Source of the DNA: Pseudoalteromonas sp. SMS1 | GTDB lineage: Bacteria; Pseudomonadota; Gammaproteobacteria; Enterobacterales; Alteromonadaceae | Reading direction: 5' to 3' | Assembly: GCF_021530565.1 (NCBI RefSeq) | Contig: NZ_JAKGBI010000021.1 | Span: 47,625 to 111,624 of the forward strand | Length of the DNA stretch: 64,000 nt | Shown here: positions 45,853 through 54,922 of the stretch, piece by piece | Layout of the letters: each line of letters opens with the position of its first letter | Position numbering within the stretch: the first letter of the stretch is position 1 | The notes under the pieces: generated by a model | What the model saw: only the letters and a program-made list of their open reading frames with translations | The model's database searches: none | What the model was told of the DNA's origin: nothing | Position numbers and translations under genes: made by a program

Positions 45853-46357
45853 ACAAGCACTACACATGCTCCCTTTGCTCGTGGCATCATTTTTTAGTGA
45901 TGCGATGAGCCCGTTTTACGCATTAGAGCTCACCCCCTTAACGCCTCAAGCCCCGGACTCTTTAGCGTACTATCAAGGTCAGGTGCTCGCACTCATGCTG
46001 ATCCAGCCAAATTGTAGCTGGTGTAAAAAACAGCACAAGTTACTGCAGCAGATGTATAATGTGCAGTCACAAGATTGTCAAAAGTTCTCGGTTTTGATGA
46101 TGGCAACCGGCGCACAAAAGCGCCGGCTTAAAAGACTGAAGGCACAGTATCAATCACAGTTTGCAATAGCCACCTTACCGAATTCGTTGGCTAATTTACT
46201 CGAGCATAAAAGCACACCGCAGTTGTTTATACTCGACTCACAGGGAAACCTCGTTACTTACCACGTAGGCTTTATGCCCGAGATCGCCCTGCGTGCGCAT
46301 ATGACACCTTTGCTGAAAAATACCACATGTCGCATCAAAGCAGTGCGGGTTAGTTAA
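45842..46357 (+). CDS. Periplasmic thioredoxin-like protein coupled to the TonB receptor
   Basis: 171 residues with an N-terminal signal/anchor segment (to about residue 27). The thioredoxin fold is marked by the redox motif NCSWCKKQ (Cys58, Cys61) and the cis-Pro segment STPQLFIL. Additional cysteines (near residues 79 and 164) could form a disulfide. Its start overlaps the end of the receptor gene, so the two are co-translated. A likely role is keeping the receptor CxxC reduced or handling the imported metal; this is inferred from pairing. Confidence 0.82.
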   Translation: MTFKQALHMLPLLVASFFSDAMSPFYALELTPLTPQAPDSLAYYQGQVLALMLIQPNCSWCKKQHKLLQQMYNVQSQDCQKFSVLMMATGAQKRRLKRLKAQYQSQFAIATLPNSLANLLEHKSTPQLFILDSQGNLVTYHVGFMPEIALRAHMTPLLKNTTCRIKAVRVS

Positions 46358-46520
46358 CTTTACCTAACCAGCTTAAAAACCCTTTGGCATCCGCTGTATT
46401 TTCAAACGCGATGTAGCTCAGGCCATCTTGGTGTTTTACCGCCATGCGGCATTTGTTCATAGAGATTGATTGGACTGGCAAAGTGATCGCCACCTGCTGT
46501 CCTTGGTATAAGTAAGACAT
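46350..46520 (-). CDS. Possible small protein of 56 residues
   Basis: Short frame with sequence beginning MSYLYQGQQVAITLPVQ and ending WLGKVN. It has amino-acid composition like a real protein, and the frame stays open and protein-like (DEILKLIYERF) for 16 codons upstream of the ATG, back to an in-frame stop, without any other start codon. No good ribosome site is visible. It could be a real small gene or the remnant of a longer one. It overlaps the convergent thioredoxin-like gene by 8 bases. Confidence 0.35.
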   Translation of the reverse strand: MSYLYQGQQVAITLPVQSISMNKCRMAVKHQDGLSYIAFENTADAKGFLSWLGKVN

Positions 46521-47044
46521 AATAAAACGCTCATAAATTAATTTTAATATCTCATCGCGTTTGAACGCGGATCAATATCGATTTACAGGGTGCCTTATTA
46601 AGGTCTGCTGAATAGATGCATCGCAAGTCGATGCTCAGTGGAATCATGTTTTTACATGATTGGAAACTTGATAATTTCAAGACAGACGCATAAAGGCGCT
46701 AACTTTAAAACTATGACTGACTGGATCAAGGTAAGACATAAATGTTGCTTATTAATTTGAGTCAAACAAGCAAGTCGGCCAGCATACGTTAACTCATCAA
46801 AATATACAAGAGAAAAATGATATTAATATGGCAATTCGATTCTTCTCTCGTACATTTGTCGTTTATTGTCCTCACAAGTCAAAAAAGTATACGTCACGTA
46901 ATATGCTTGATATGTGCAAACTGTTTACTAACTTGCTACAAAACTGGATATAAATCATGCAATACTAACGCAGTAAAAGTAGGTTATGACTATACTTAAG
47001 CCTGCACCGTGCTTATAAAGTTTAATTGCCGTTGGAGGGGTCTT
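46521..47044. other. Intergenic region without a supported gene
   Basis: AT-rich stretch. It holds an 8-base perfect hairpin (AATCATGT / ACATGATT, TTTT loop, 46642-46661) that could be an operator or weak terminator. A 60-codon frame at 46817-46999 is not supported by a ribosome site or protein-like composition. The end carries the GGAGGGG ribosome site of the hybrid kinase. Confidence 0.5.
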
Positions 47045-48580
47045 GTGCACAGACTTGAAAAGGAACTATACGCTCAAATTAAAAAAAGCCCTGAGATATT
47101 TAACTTCTTGGTTGAATGTTCATTGGATGGTTTTTGGTACTGGGATTTAGAAAACCCAGCACAGGAGTGGATGAGTCCTAAGCTTTGGCAAACCTTAGGG
47201 TATGACCCAAAGACCAAGCAGCATTTAGTCTCTGAGTGGCAGGATATCATCAATCAGGATGATCTGAAGCTAGCAATGGAAAACTTTGAAAAACATAAGG
47301 CAGATCCAACTCATCCTTATGACCAAATCGTACGTTACACCCACGCGACCGGTAAAACAATTTGGATACGCTGCCGCGGACTGATTATCCGCGATGAACA
47401 AGATAAACCGATACGCATGGTAGGGTCACATACAGACATTACTGAAATAAAAGAGAGTGAAAAGCGAGCCATTGAAGCGCTTGAAGCACGAGAACAGTTT
47501 TTTGCCCGTATGTCTCATGAAATTAGAACCCCATTGTTTGGCATTTTGGGTATCGCTGGGACGCTAAAAAGCGCTGTCGTCAACGACAAAATAGCGCAAG
47601 ATATCAGTACTATTTTAAGCTGTGGAGAGCAATTACAGTCATTGCTAAATGACATCCTCACGTTGGCAAAACTAGACGCAGAAAAACTTTCCACCAGCAT
47701 TGAAATTGTTGACTTAGAAAGTGTATTTAGTCATATCCATGAACTGTACAATGCAGCAGCAGATGAAAAACACTTAACCCTCGACGTCGCAACTGACAAG
47801 GTGTCAGGCCAGTTTGTTAGAACCGACAAAGTCCGCCTGACACAAGTGCTAAGTAACCTTGTCAGTAATGCGATTAAGTACACCAAAACAGGAGCGGTAA
47901 AAGTAACTGCAGACATCGACAGTGACACCTGTACCATTTCTGTCATAGATACAGGGGTCGGCATCAAAGATGTGGATGCGATTTTTAACGCGTATACGCA
48001 AGAAGATACCTCTTATGAAGGCATGGTGAGCGGCAGCGGTTTAGGCTTAGAAGTGGTCAGCCAACTTTGTGAACTACTCAATTATGATTTAAGCTTCAAC
48101 TCTGAAGTCAATGTAGGTACCCACGTCACCTTGTCGATGAACGCCGTTCAAGTTCAAATGCAAAGCACTGAACAGGCAAAAATGAGTGAGCCGCAACCAG
48201 AACTGTCCATTTCACGTGCGCTTATCGTGGATGACAATGCGCTTAATCAAGTTATCACAGCCAAAATGCTACATTCGATATGCACACATATTGAAAAAGC
48301 CTCGGATGGTTATGAGGCCTTGCAAGTCATCAGTAAAAGCGCCCCCTTTGATTTAATATTACTAGACATTAATATGCCTAAGATGAATGGCTACGAGGTA
48401 CTGGCTCTTATCAATACCATGTCGCTCGAAAAACCGCCCTATATTATTATGCTCTCCGCAGATGCATTTGAAGCAACCCAACAAAAATGTTTAGAACTTG
48501 GTGCTGATGGTTATCTTACTAAGCCATTTACACAACAAGCATTAACGGAGGCATTAAGCGCAATGCCCATTTCCACCTAA
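47045..48580 (+). CDS. Hybrid sensor histidine kinase: PAS-HisKA-HATPase-receiver
   Basis: 511 residues from GTG 47045, chosen because GGAGG lies 6 bases upstream; an in-frame GTG twelve codons earlier lacks a site. There are no TM segments, so it is cytoplasmic. The PAS/PAC domain (about 15-135) has DGFWYWDLENP and a PAC tail (MVGSHTDITEIKESE). HisKA carries FARMSHEIRTPLFGILGIAG; the ATPase has NLVSNAIKYTKTGAV and DTGVGI. The C-terminal receiver has ALIVDDNALN, phosphoacceptor in LILLDINMPKMNG and the Lys of LTKPF. The phospho-acceptor partner is not adjacent, since the downstream regulator has lost its Asp. It lies 23 bases before the solute-binding gene. Confidence 0.92.
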   Translation: MHRLEKELYAQIKKSPEIFNFLVECSLDGFWYWDLENPAQEWMSPKLWQTLGYDPKTKQHLVSEWQDIINQDDLKLAMENFEKHKADPTHPYDQIVRYTHATGKTIWIRCRGLIIRDEQDKPIRMVGSHTDITEIKESEKRAIEALEAREQFFARMSHEIRTPLFGILGIAGTLKSAVVNDKIAQDISTILSCGEQLQSLLNDILTLAKLDAEKLSTSIEIVDLESVFSHIHELYNAAADEKHLTLDVATDKVSGQFVRTDKVRLTQVLSNLVSNAIKYTKTGAVKVTADIDSDTCTISVIDTGVGIKDVDAIFNAYTQEDTSYEGMVSGSGLGLEVVSQLCELLNYDLSFNSEVNVGTHVTLSMNAVQVQMQSTEQAKMSEPQPELSISRALIVDDNALNQVITAKMLHSICTHIEKASDGYEALQVISKSAPFDLILLDINMPKMNGYEVLALINTMSLEKPPYIIMLSADAFEATQQKCLELGADGYLTKPFTQQALTEALSAMPIST

Positions 48581-48603
48581 CTCACCTTGCAGTAACGACC
48601 TTT

Positions 48604-49395
48604 ATGACAACCAAGCAACCACATCTAGCCCTAATACTCTTGCTATTCATCATACTTATAGTGAGGCCCGCATTTGCACAAACACTCACCATTGCCATCG
48701 GTGACTACCCCCCCTATTCAGGTGAAAAATTAAAAGGACAGGGACTCATCCCACAGGTTATTCGTGCCGCATTTGCGCAACACAATATCCGTGTCGACTT
48801 TCAATTTATGCCGTGGGCACGCAGTTTTATGGAAGCAAAAAAAGGTCAGTATGATGCCTCGGCTTATTGGTATTGCACTGAATCTAGACAAGCGCACTTC
48901 TCATGCAGTATGCCTCTCTACGAGGAGTCCGCAGTTTTCTTTTTCAACAAAAGCAACCCTGTACCGAGTTGGAATACTTTGGCAGAGCTAGAAAACTATC
49001 GGATTGGTGCAACCCGAGGTTACAGTTACACTGATGAGTTTTGGCGACTGGCGAACTCAGGCGATCTCAACGTTAATATTATGACCCGAGATGAACAAAA
49101 CTTTTCAATGCTCTTAAAGGGCCGTATTGACCTCTTTCCTATTGGCTTGTTACCTGGTCAGTACTTGCTGGAAAAAAATTATCACAATGAGAAAAACGCG
49201 CTCAACTATTTACCCAAACCGCTTTTAACCGGCACGTTACACTTACTCTTTCTGAAAAATCAACCAACTTCTATGCGGTTGCTAAGCATTTTTGACGATG
49301 GGCTGGCCAAAATAAAACGCTCTGGTGAATATCACGCTATTTTGGCACAGTATCACAATGACCCGACTCTACAGCCGCCAAGCAATGCCCCATAA
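48604..49395 (+). CDS. Periplasmic amino-acid-type solute-binding protein (SBP family 3)
   Basis: 263 residues with signal peptide to about residue 25 (PAFAQ). The fold is that of family 3 extracellular binding proteins: IAIGDYPPYSGEKLKGQGLI, MPWARSFMEAKKGQYDASAY and the hinge region NYRIGATRGYSYTDEF. No ABC permease or ATPase lies nearby, so it may instead act as a ligand sensor feeding the adjacent hybrid kinase; this is inference. Such stand-alone proteins are frequent next to PAS-containing hybrid kinases in marine gammaproteobacteria. It overlaps the next gene by 11 bases. Confidence 0.87.
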   Translation: MTTKQPHLALILLLFIILIVRPAFAQTLTIAIGDYPPYSGEKLKGQGLIPQVIRAAFAQHNIRVDFQFMPWARSFMEAKKGQYDASAYWYCTESRQAHFSCSMPLYEESAVFFFNKSNPVPSWNTLAELENYRIGATRGYSYTDEFWRLANSGDLNVNIMTRDEQNFSMLLKGRIDLFPIGLLPGQYLLEKNYHNEKNALNYLPKPLLTGTLHLLFLKNQPTSMRLLSIFDDGLAKIKRSGEYHAILAQYHNDPTLQPPSNAP

Positions 49396-50005
49396 CACGA
49401 TTTATACGCTATCGGACGCGCTCGATAGCAAAGCCAAACAGTGGTTAAATGATCAAGAATGGTCAGTTCAACATTATACAAAGCGCCAGACATTTTTTGC
49501 GCAAGCCGATCTCTCTTTGCCGACTTGTGTCGTGCTTCAACTCAATAACTCTGTGCACCATTACGCTGCGCTATACCGACAATTAACCGACAGCAACAGT
49601 CCAATACAACCTGTTATTCTCGAATCTCCAAAAACCCTGTTCCCTCAAAAGTATAACTACCTGTCTACATCACTTAACTTTGTCGCCTTGCCTGTTGAAG
49701 TTGCCTCGCTTTCACAGCTTGTCAATCACGCGTTAGAAGCGGCGGCAGAAAAACAACAGAGCATTCGCATGCTGCGTGTGTATTGTGACGTATTTACCGC
49801 CAGAGAGTTAGCCATCGCACATCACCTTGCCAACGGGAAAATAGCCCATGAGATAGCACAGTGCTTGCAATTACCCTCTATCACCATTGAAAAGTACCTG
49901 ATGCGTATGGCAGAAAAAACCGCATGTCAGACACCCGCCGCGTTAATCCAACTGCTTGCCAAATACCCTCCCAAATGGGGGTTACCGCCACACCAAGACC
50001 GATAA
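49385..50005 (+). CDS. LuxR-type regulator with a degenerate receiver domain
   Basis: 206 residues from ATG 49385 (MPHNTIYTLSD), chosen because it begins like a receiver domain; earlier in-frame ATGs at 49325 and 49358 extend into the binding-protein gene. Residues 1-120 resemble a FixJ-like receiver in strand spacing, but the phosphoacceptor position reads CVVLQLNNS, with no Asp, and the acidic pair is reduced to SDA. The C-terminus is a LuxR/GerE helix-turn-helix (FTARELAIAHHLANGKIAHE, then LQLPSITIEKYLMRM). It therefore probably works without phosphorylation at the usual site. Co-transcribed with the kinase and binding protein. Confidence 0.75.
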   Translation: MPHNTIYTLSDALDSKAKQWLNDQEWSVQHYTKRQTFFAQADLSLPTCVVLQLNNSVHHYAALYRQLTDSNSPIQPVILESPKTLFPQKYNYLSTSLNFVALPVEVASLSQLVNHALEAAAEKQQSIRMLRVYCDVFTARELAIAHHLANGKIAHEIAQCLQLPSITIEKYLMRMAEKTACQTPAALIQLLAKYPPKWGLPPHQDR

Positions 50006-50034
50006 AAAACGCGGCAAACTGTGCCGCGTTTTTT
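50004..50034. terminator. Bidirectional Rho-independent terminator
   Basis: ACGCGGCA / TGCCGCGT stem with AACTG loop, flanked by A5-6 on one side and T6 on the other, so it can end both the LuxR-type gene (plus) and the LamG-tectonin gene (minus, ending at 50054). Confidence 0.9.
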
Positions 50035-50053
50035 ATTTTGGGCATACACATCA

Positions 50054-53000
50054 CTAACAGAAGATATGACAAATAAAATGCTTCGCGCCATTGTAGGCGT
50101 CTTTTGCCGTATCTTCGGCTTTATCTTTCGCCGTATCAAATGCAGTGCCAGCAAAGTCCCCCGCCTTTGCACCATAGTTATTGACCGCATCATCGACACT
50201 GATAATGCCGCTAAACACGGCTTCTTGCGCTGAGACCCCATATAGGTTCATAGCCTGATCAAGCGGTAACATATTGGTCTGTACAAAGCGAATTGCTGGC
50301 ACATAATACTGGGTTACGGCTTGATCAACGGTGAGCATATTAGAGTTAACGGCTTCCAACCCACCGATTACCCCGTTTCCAACTAAATCTGCGGTATCAG
50401 CCACTGAGTTAGTATCAATCACCACGTTAACGTCGACATCTAGGCCGATTAACACGGCTAATTCTCCTGATACACCGACAGTAAGTTCACCGTCCTCATA
50501 CCCTGCCGTAGCGCCCGCATTAATACCCACACCTAGACCCGCTTCAACTCCGCCTTCTGCATTGCCGCCAACACCTGCTAGCGAGCCGCTAGCATAACCG
50601 GAAGCTGTTGCCATAATCCCCGCTTCAGCCCCCGCGGAACCCGAAAGACCATAACAACCGTCGCCATAGCATAGCTTGCTATCACCTTCGACATTCGCAT
50701 AAGCAGACAATGCTGCCGTGCCTTCGGTAGTTGCATTTGTACCAGGTACAAAATCTACTTCAACTTCCAGGGTACTCGTCGCTGAAACCGTTGCTTGCGT
50801 GCCTAATTTAACATGCTGAGAAAGCTGTGTTTTATCTGCGGTTAATTGCGCTTCAACTTCAGCATCTACCGTCACCTCTACACCATATTCCTGCGATGCA
50901 GAGCCAACGCCATCGACTTCCACAGCACCACCCGCAGTTGCCACCGCACCTGCACCAATATAGCTTCGCGCTTCTGCGTTTACACCATCGGGACCAACGG
51001 AGAATGACAGCTCAGCATCCGCCTCAGCATAGGCTTTCGCATTTGCATAGCCATTAATGCGCACACCACCAATCAGTTCTTTACTGATCGAAGTCTCTGC
51101 GGTGACACCAACTTTAAGTTCAACGGCCTTGTCTACCTCTACGGTCGGAAAGTCAATTGAAAAGGCATGGGACTGAATTTCATCCGCAAGCAGCGCAAAT
51201 ACACCATTGCCCATGGCCACTGAGTTATTCACGACCGCTCCAGCAGGTACACCCGCAATCATCACCACATTGCCAGGACTTGTATTGACCGACACGGGCA
51301 ATTGATATGTTTTGGAGTAATCCGCAATCGCCACGACATTGTCTGTAAAGCGAATATAGTCAACATCGGTCATCAATAAACGCGTTACACGTGTTTGATC
51401 ATAACGATAAGTAAGCACCAGTGAATTCCCCACACGCTCAACCGTATAATTTTTTCGGTTATCCGCCACTTGAAAAACGGTCCCGCCGCTGACGCTGCGC
51501 TCCAACTCAGCATCATCAATAAAAATCTTTTGTTGAGATGAAACTAACTGACCATCATACCGTGCTGTCAATTCAACATTGACGTAAAAGTCATGATGAG
51601 CATTACTGATATCAAGCTTTAAGCCTTTCGCGTCACTGGCACTTAGATCAATGCTGCCACCTTGTATTAGGTACTTATTGTCCTTATCCAATAGCACGAC
51701 ATCATGCGGTAACCCGGAGATAGTCACCGTCGCACTTTGCGCAACTTTTGGATTCACGATGACGTTCAACGGTACAGCTTTGCCAACACCAAAGCTACTT
51801 TTGATATCTCGATACTTCCCGTTTACCAAGTACCAAGGCTGATCCGCACTGCCCCTCACATAACGGTCATTCTTTTCTGTCACCACCCAAACACGACCAT
51901 CGTTATCAACGGCGATCTCTTTGGCTTTTGCACTGAGCTCTCCTGCGCCGCCATAACTCGGAATGTAATTTGGATCATTAACTGGCACGGCTTTGCTGGT
52001 ATCACCAAATACGTCTGTGGTTGGGTCAAATGGTGCATTGCTGTCACCGCCTGAAGCAGATTGCGGATCAAAAGCATCAGAAGGCGTAAAGTACCAAGGC
52101 GCAGAAATACCAAAACGATTTTTTACATACCCTGCGTAGTCGATGCCCCAAACTTGACCATCGGCCCCCACTGCGAGCTTTTTCATAAAGCCATCTTGGG
52201 TTAGCCAATCCCCTGATGATTTTTTACCATTGAGCTTTATCTCTCCTTTCAAGCTATTTCTTACATACACTTCACCATTTTGGCCTGTCGCAGCAGCCCA
52301 AACATAACCATTTGGCTGAACCGCCACTTGCGGAAAGAAACCATCAACTTGCTGCCAAGGAGAATCGAAGCGATCGCGAAAATACACGCTCCCATCATCC
52401 GTACCGGCCCAAATACCGCCGTCTTTATCACTGCCAATACTGACAAAACGCATACCTTGGTCGACATCAGTATCAACCTTCCAATCGGTAGTTTTTGTTC
52501 GACTAAAAACCACACCGCGTTTATTTATACCCCAATAAATGTCACTGTGATGTGTCACTTGTTCAATGGGTTCACCAAAATCAATACTGCCACTTTTCGC
52601 GAATAATATATCATCTGCTTTTGGCGGCACCACATACACAAAATTATAACGCTGCACGGGCATGATGGAATAAGGCTGCATACTACCGGCATGCACTTCT
52701 ACCTGTAGAGAAAATTTGCCAAAGAAACCTTGTGGAATATTAAGCAGTAACCCGTCATCTTGCAGTGCTTTTAAATCCAACACTTGCATATATGTGCCAT
52801 TTTTATTTTTCTTTGGCAGCAGTGCATTTCCCTTAACACTCACCCCTTTTGGCAAACCAGAAACGGTGACTGCACGATAATTTTGCGGTACGCGCAACTG
52901 AGGTACGGTAAAGGGGTAATCTGCAGATGTTGTGCGAGCGGTGCCTGCACGTGCACCATGAAGGTGCATATAATCGCCACCGGTCGCATGGTCTATCACG

Positions 53001-53692
53001 CTCCCATCCACAATGTCTTTCTCATTGGCTGGATAATTGGCAATTAAGTGAGCGGTCACTGCACTTAATACCGCGCGATTATTTGCTCTGAGCTGCTTTT
53101 GTGTTCGCGCTGTGTTCCATATTCTAAAATCATGGATAGCACCTTGGAGTAGTCCATCCCCATTCCATGCACTGCGGCCAATATAACGATGACGGCGCGG
53201 CTCGTTACTCGGCAGATTCATATTGCGGTTAGTTGCAACCAATTCACCGTTTATATAGAGTTTGGCCGTTTTCTTGTCGTGTTCGAAAGTTGCTGCTAAA
53301 TGTGTCCAATAGCCAATGGGAATGGCTTTTGGCGAATCAACCACCGTCTCATGACCATCTCGGTATACACTGAATCTTGGTTTGCCCGTTGTCGCGATTG
53401 ACGTGGCAAAAATGATATTATCTTGACCTGTTTGGTTGAAAAAATCGAGCAAACGCGCGAAGTGCGTCACTTGGTCCACTTTTACCCAAGCTTCAATTGT
53501 AAAGCTCCCTGAGACATCCACATTTTTGTCACTGACGAGTTCTGCGTAGTCATCTTGCCCATCGAACACAATTGACGAGGCAATACCTCGCTCTAACACC
53601 CTATACTCTTCTGCTGCAATCGTTTGCGAAAAGACGCTAAACAAAGCAATGAGGGCATATTGAGTGATCCGCCCAATACCGTGATTCAACAT
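50054..53692 (-). CDS. Secreted LamG/tectonin-repeat protein with Ala/Gly-rich domain and C-terminal repeats
   Basis: 1212 residues with a signal peptide (to about 27, IAAEE). Residues 35-205 form a LamG/concanavalin-like lectin domain (GSFTIEAWVKVDQVTHFARL, then YINGELVATNRN and GAIHDFRIWNTARTQ). Residues about 360-640 carry tectonin-type propeller strands, with repeated W...VxVxxDGxVWG-like units (LAVGADGQVWGIDYAG, IAVDNDGRVWVVTEKN). A middle beta region follows. Residues about 880-1090 are strongly Ala/Gly-rich (for example GSAGAEAGIMATASGYASGS). Three ~21-residue repeats with consensus LxxDQAxxxYGV occupy about 1118-1180, then an amphipathic helix ending FICHIFC. No family assignment for the whole. 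It is probably extracellular or surface-bound and carbohydrate-binding; that is inferred from the two lectin-like domains. Confidence 0.8.
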   Translation of the reverse strand: MLNHGIGRITQYALIALFSVFSQTIAAEEYRVLERGIASSIVFDGQDDYAELVSDKNVDVSGSFTIEAWVKVDQVTHFARLLDFFNQTGQDNIIFATSIATTGKPRFSVYRDGHETVVDSPKAIPIGYWTHLAATFEHDKKTAKLYINGELVATNRNMNLPSNEPRRHRYIGRSAWNGDGLLQGAIHDFRIWNTARTQKQLRANNRAVLSAVTAHLIANYPANEKDIVDGSVIDHATGGDYMHLHGARAGTARTTSADYPFTVPQLRVPQNYRAVTVSGLPKGVSVKGNALLPKKNKNGTYMQVLDLKALQDDGLLLNIPQGFFGKFSLQVEVHAGSMQPYSIMPVQRYNFVYVVPPKADDILFAKSGSIDFGEPIEQVTHHSDIYWGINKRGVVFSRTKTTDWKVDTDVDQGMRFVSIGSDKDGGIWAGTDDGSVYFRDRFDSPWQQVDGFFPQVAVQPNGYVWAAATGQNGEVYVRNSLKGEIKLNGKKSSGDWLTQDGFMKKLAVGADGQVWGIDYAGYVKNRFGISAPWYFTPSDAFDPQSASGGDSNAPFDPTTDVFGDTSKAVPVNDPNYIPSYGGAGELSAKAKEIAVDNDGRVWVVTEKNDRYVRGSADQPWYLVNGKYRDIKSSFGVGKAVPLNVIVNPKVAQSATVTISGLPHDVVLLDKDNKYLIQGGSIDLSASDAKGLKLDISNAHHDFYVNVELTARYDGQLVSSQQKIFIDDAELERSVSGGTVFQVADNRKNYTVERVGNSLVLTYRYDQTRVTRLLMTDVDYIRFTDNVVAIADYSKTYQLPVSVNTSPGNVVMIAGVPAGAVVNNSVAMGNGVFALLADEIQSHAFSIDFPTVEVDKAVELKVGVTAETSISKELIGGVRINGYANAKAYAEADAELSFSVGPDGVNAEARSYIGAGAVATAGGAVEVDGVGSASQEYGVEVTVDAEVEAQLTADKTQLSQHVKLGTQATVSATSTLEVEVDFVPGTNATTEGTAALSAYANVEGDSKLCYGDGCYGLSGSAGAEAGIMATASGYASGSLAGVGGNAEGGVEAGLGVGINAGATAGYEDGELTVGVSGELAVLIGLDVDVNVVIDTNSVADTADLVGNGVIGGLEAVNSNMLTVDQAVTQYYVPAIRFVQTNMLPLDQAMNLYGVSAQEAVFSGIISVDDAVNNYGAKAGDFAGTAFDTAKDKAEDTAKDAYNGAKHFICHIFC

Positions 53693-53724
53693 GATTAATT
53701 AACCCTTTCTTTGTCTTTAAATCG

Positions 53725-53744
53725 GAATCACCATAATGTGATTC
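53725..53744. promoter_or_regulatory. Inverted repeat upstream of the LamG-tectonin gene, possible operator
   Basis: GAATCAC-CATAAT-GTGATTC, seven-base perfect arms with a six-base gap, 33 bases before the gene start on the minus strand. The arrangement is the reverse of a CRP half-site order, so CRP is not claimed. The remaining 280 bases to 54027 show nothing else clear. Confidence 0.4.
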
Positions 53745-54027
53745 GCACCATAGAGGTAAGCGATACTCTAAAAAAGAAGTATCTGGAATGAAATATTCCC
53801 GAAGGCGCTAGGTTAGCATGTAGAGCAATACAAAGTGGTGTGACGAGAGAGTGAAGTACATAAAAAAGCATTAAAAAATGGGACTGTACGCTAAGCTAGA
53901 GCCGAATTCTAAAAATAATCGCAAGATCACCATCGTTTCTGAACTTTCCCCTGAATAGCCGAGAAAAATTGAAATATATATCCAGAACCATCGGTCTTTA
54001 ACGATAATCTATTTTCTAGGAGTTCAC

Positions 54028-54879
54028 ATGCAACATAAAACACTAATTAATTTGGTGACCGGATTAACGGCATTCAGCTTGTTTATCTTCGCGCTATCTA
54101 TGATGCTAGGTGGAAATGATCGATATGTACAAACACTCTTAACATTTTACTACCTAGACTCAGCGATTTCTGACGTACTGGCAGCGCAGTTGTTAGGAGG
54201 TGCCATTGTGGTTGTGAGTGCTTTGCTTGTCGCCAGACAGAGTACACTAAAGAAAGCTGCTTACTGGGGCCTAATGAGCATTGCAACTCTATTTCTCGTG
54301 ACTTTGCTTTCCGAAGCCCGCTGGATCCAATCTCATGGCGGCTTTCCGGTCATAGGTTCCGGGCAAGGGATCATCAAATACTTCGCTCTTTTACCCATCG
54401 CGATTTATTTGTTTACCAGAGAAAAGTTCAGTGCCAAGGTACACTTATGGTTAAACTTTTTTCCTGTCGCACTGGTATTACTGTGGATTGGTGGGATGAA
54501 ATTTCTGGAGCTAGAGGCCAAAGGTATTGAACCACTCGTCAGCCACTCTCCTTTCATGTCATGGTTGTATGACTTATTTTCAGTACAAATGGCGTCTAAC
54601 CTGATCGGTATTTACGATATCTTTTTCACCGCCTTGCTCGGCCTAGCGCTCTTTTTGCGCCATAAACCGCTATTTTTAGTTTCTGCACTGGCGTGTGGTG
54701 CCGTGTTTACAATGACACAAACTTTTCTGTTTACCACACCAGGCGCACTTAGCGCATCTACATTGCTGACCGGCACAGGGCAGTTTGTCATTAAGGATAT
54801 TTGGTTTATCTGTAACTTATTGATCCTCTACTACCTCATCAATGACCAGACGCATTCTAACAATGCCACAGTGCAATAA
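54028..54879 (+). CDS. DUF417/YkgB-like inner-membrane protein, extended
   Basis: 283 residues with seven or eight TM segments. The second half (about 140-283) matches DUF417 by LLWIGGMKFLELEAKGIEPL followed by VSHSPFMSWLYDLFS and the later GTGQFVIKDIWFICN. The first half (about 1-135) is an additional set of four TMs with a similar spacing, so the protein is longer than typical DUF417 members (about 180-200) and may contain a duplicated unit. Function unknown; relatives occur near stress genes. AGGAG lies 5-9 bases before the ATG. Confidence 0.82.
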   Translation: MQHKTLINLVTGLTAFSLFIFALSMMLGGNDRYVQTLLTFYYLDSAISDVLAAQLLGGAIVVVSALLVARQSTLKKAAYWGLMSIATLFLVTLLSEARWIQSHGGFPVIGSGQGIIKYFALLPIAIYLFTREKFSAKVHLWLNFFPVALVLLWIGGMKFLELEAKGIEPLVSHSPFMSWLYDLFSVQMASNLIGIYDIFFTALLGLALFLRHKPLFLVSALACGAVFTMTQTFLFTTPGALSASTLLTGTGQFVIKDIWFICNLLILYYLINDQTHSNNATVQ

Positions 54880-54922
54880 AGCCAACGACTTGAAGCGGTG
54901 AAAGACACACTAGGCAGTCCTA

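Noticed and set aside
46817..46999. 60-codon plus-strand frame before the hybrid kinase
   Set aside because: AT-rich, no ribosome site, and composition typical of random frames.
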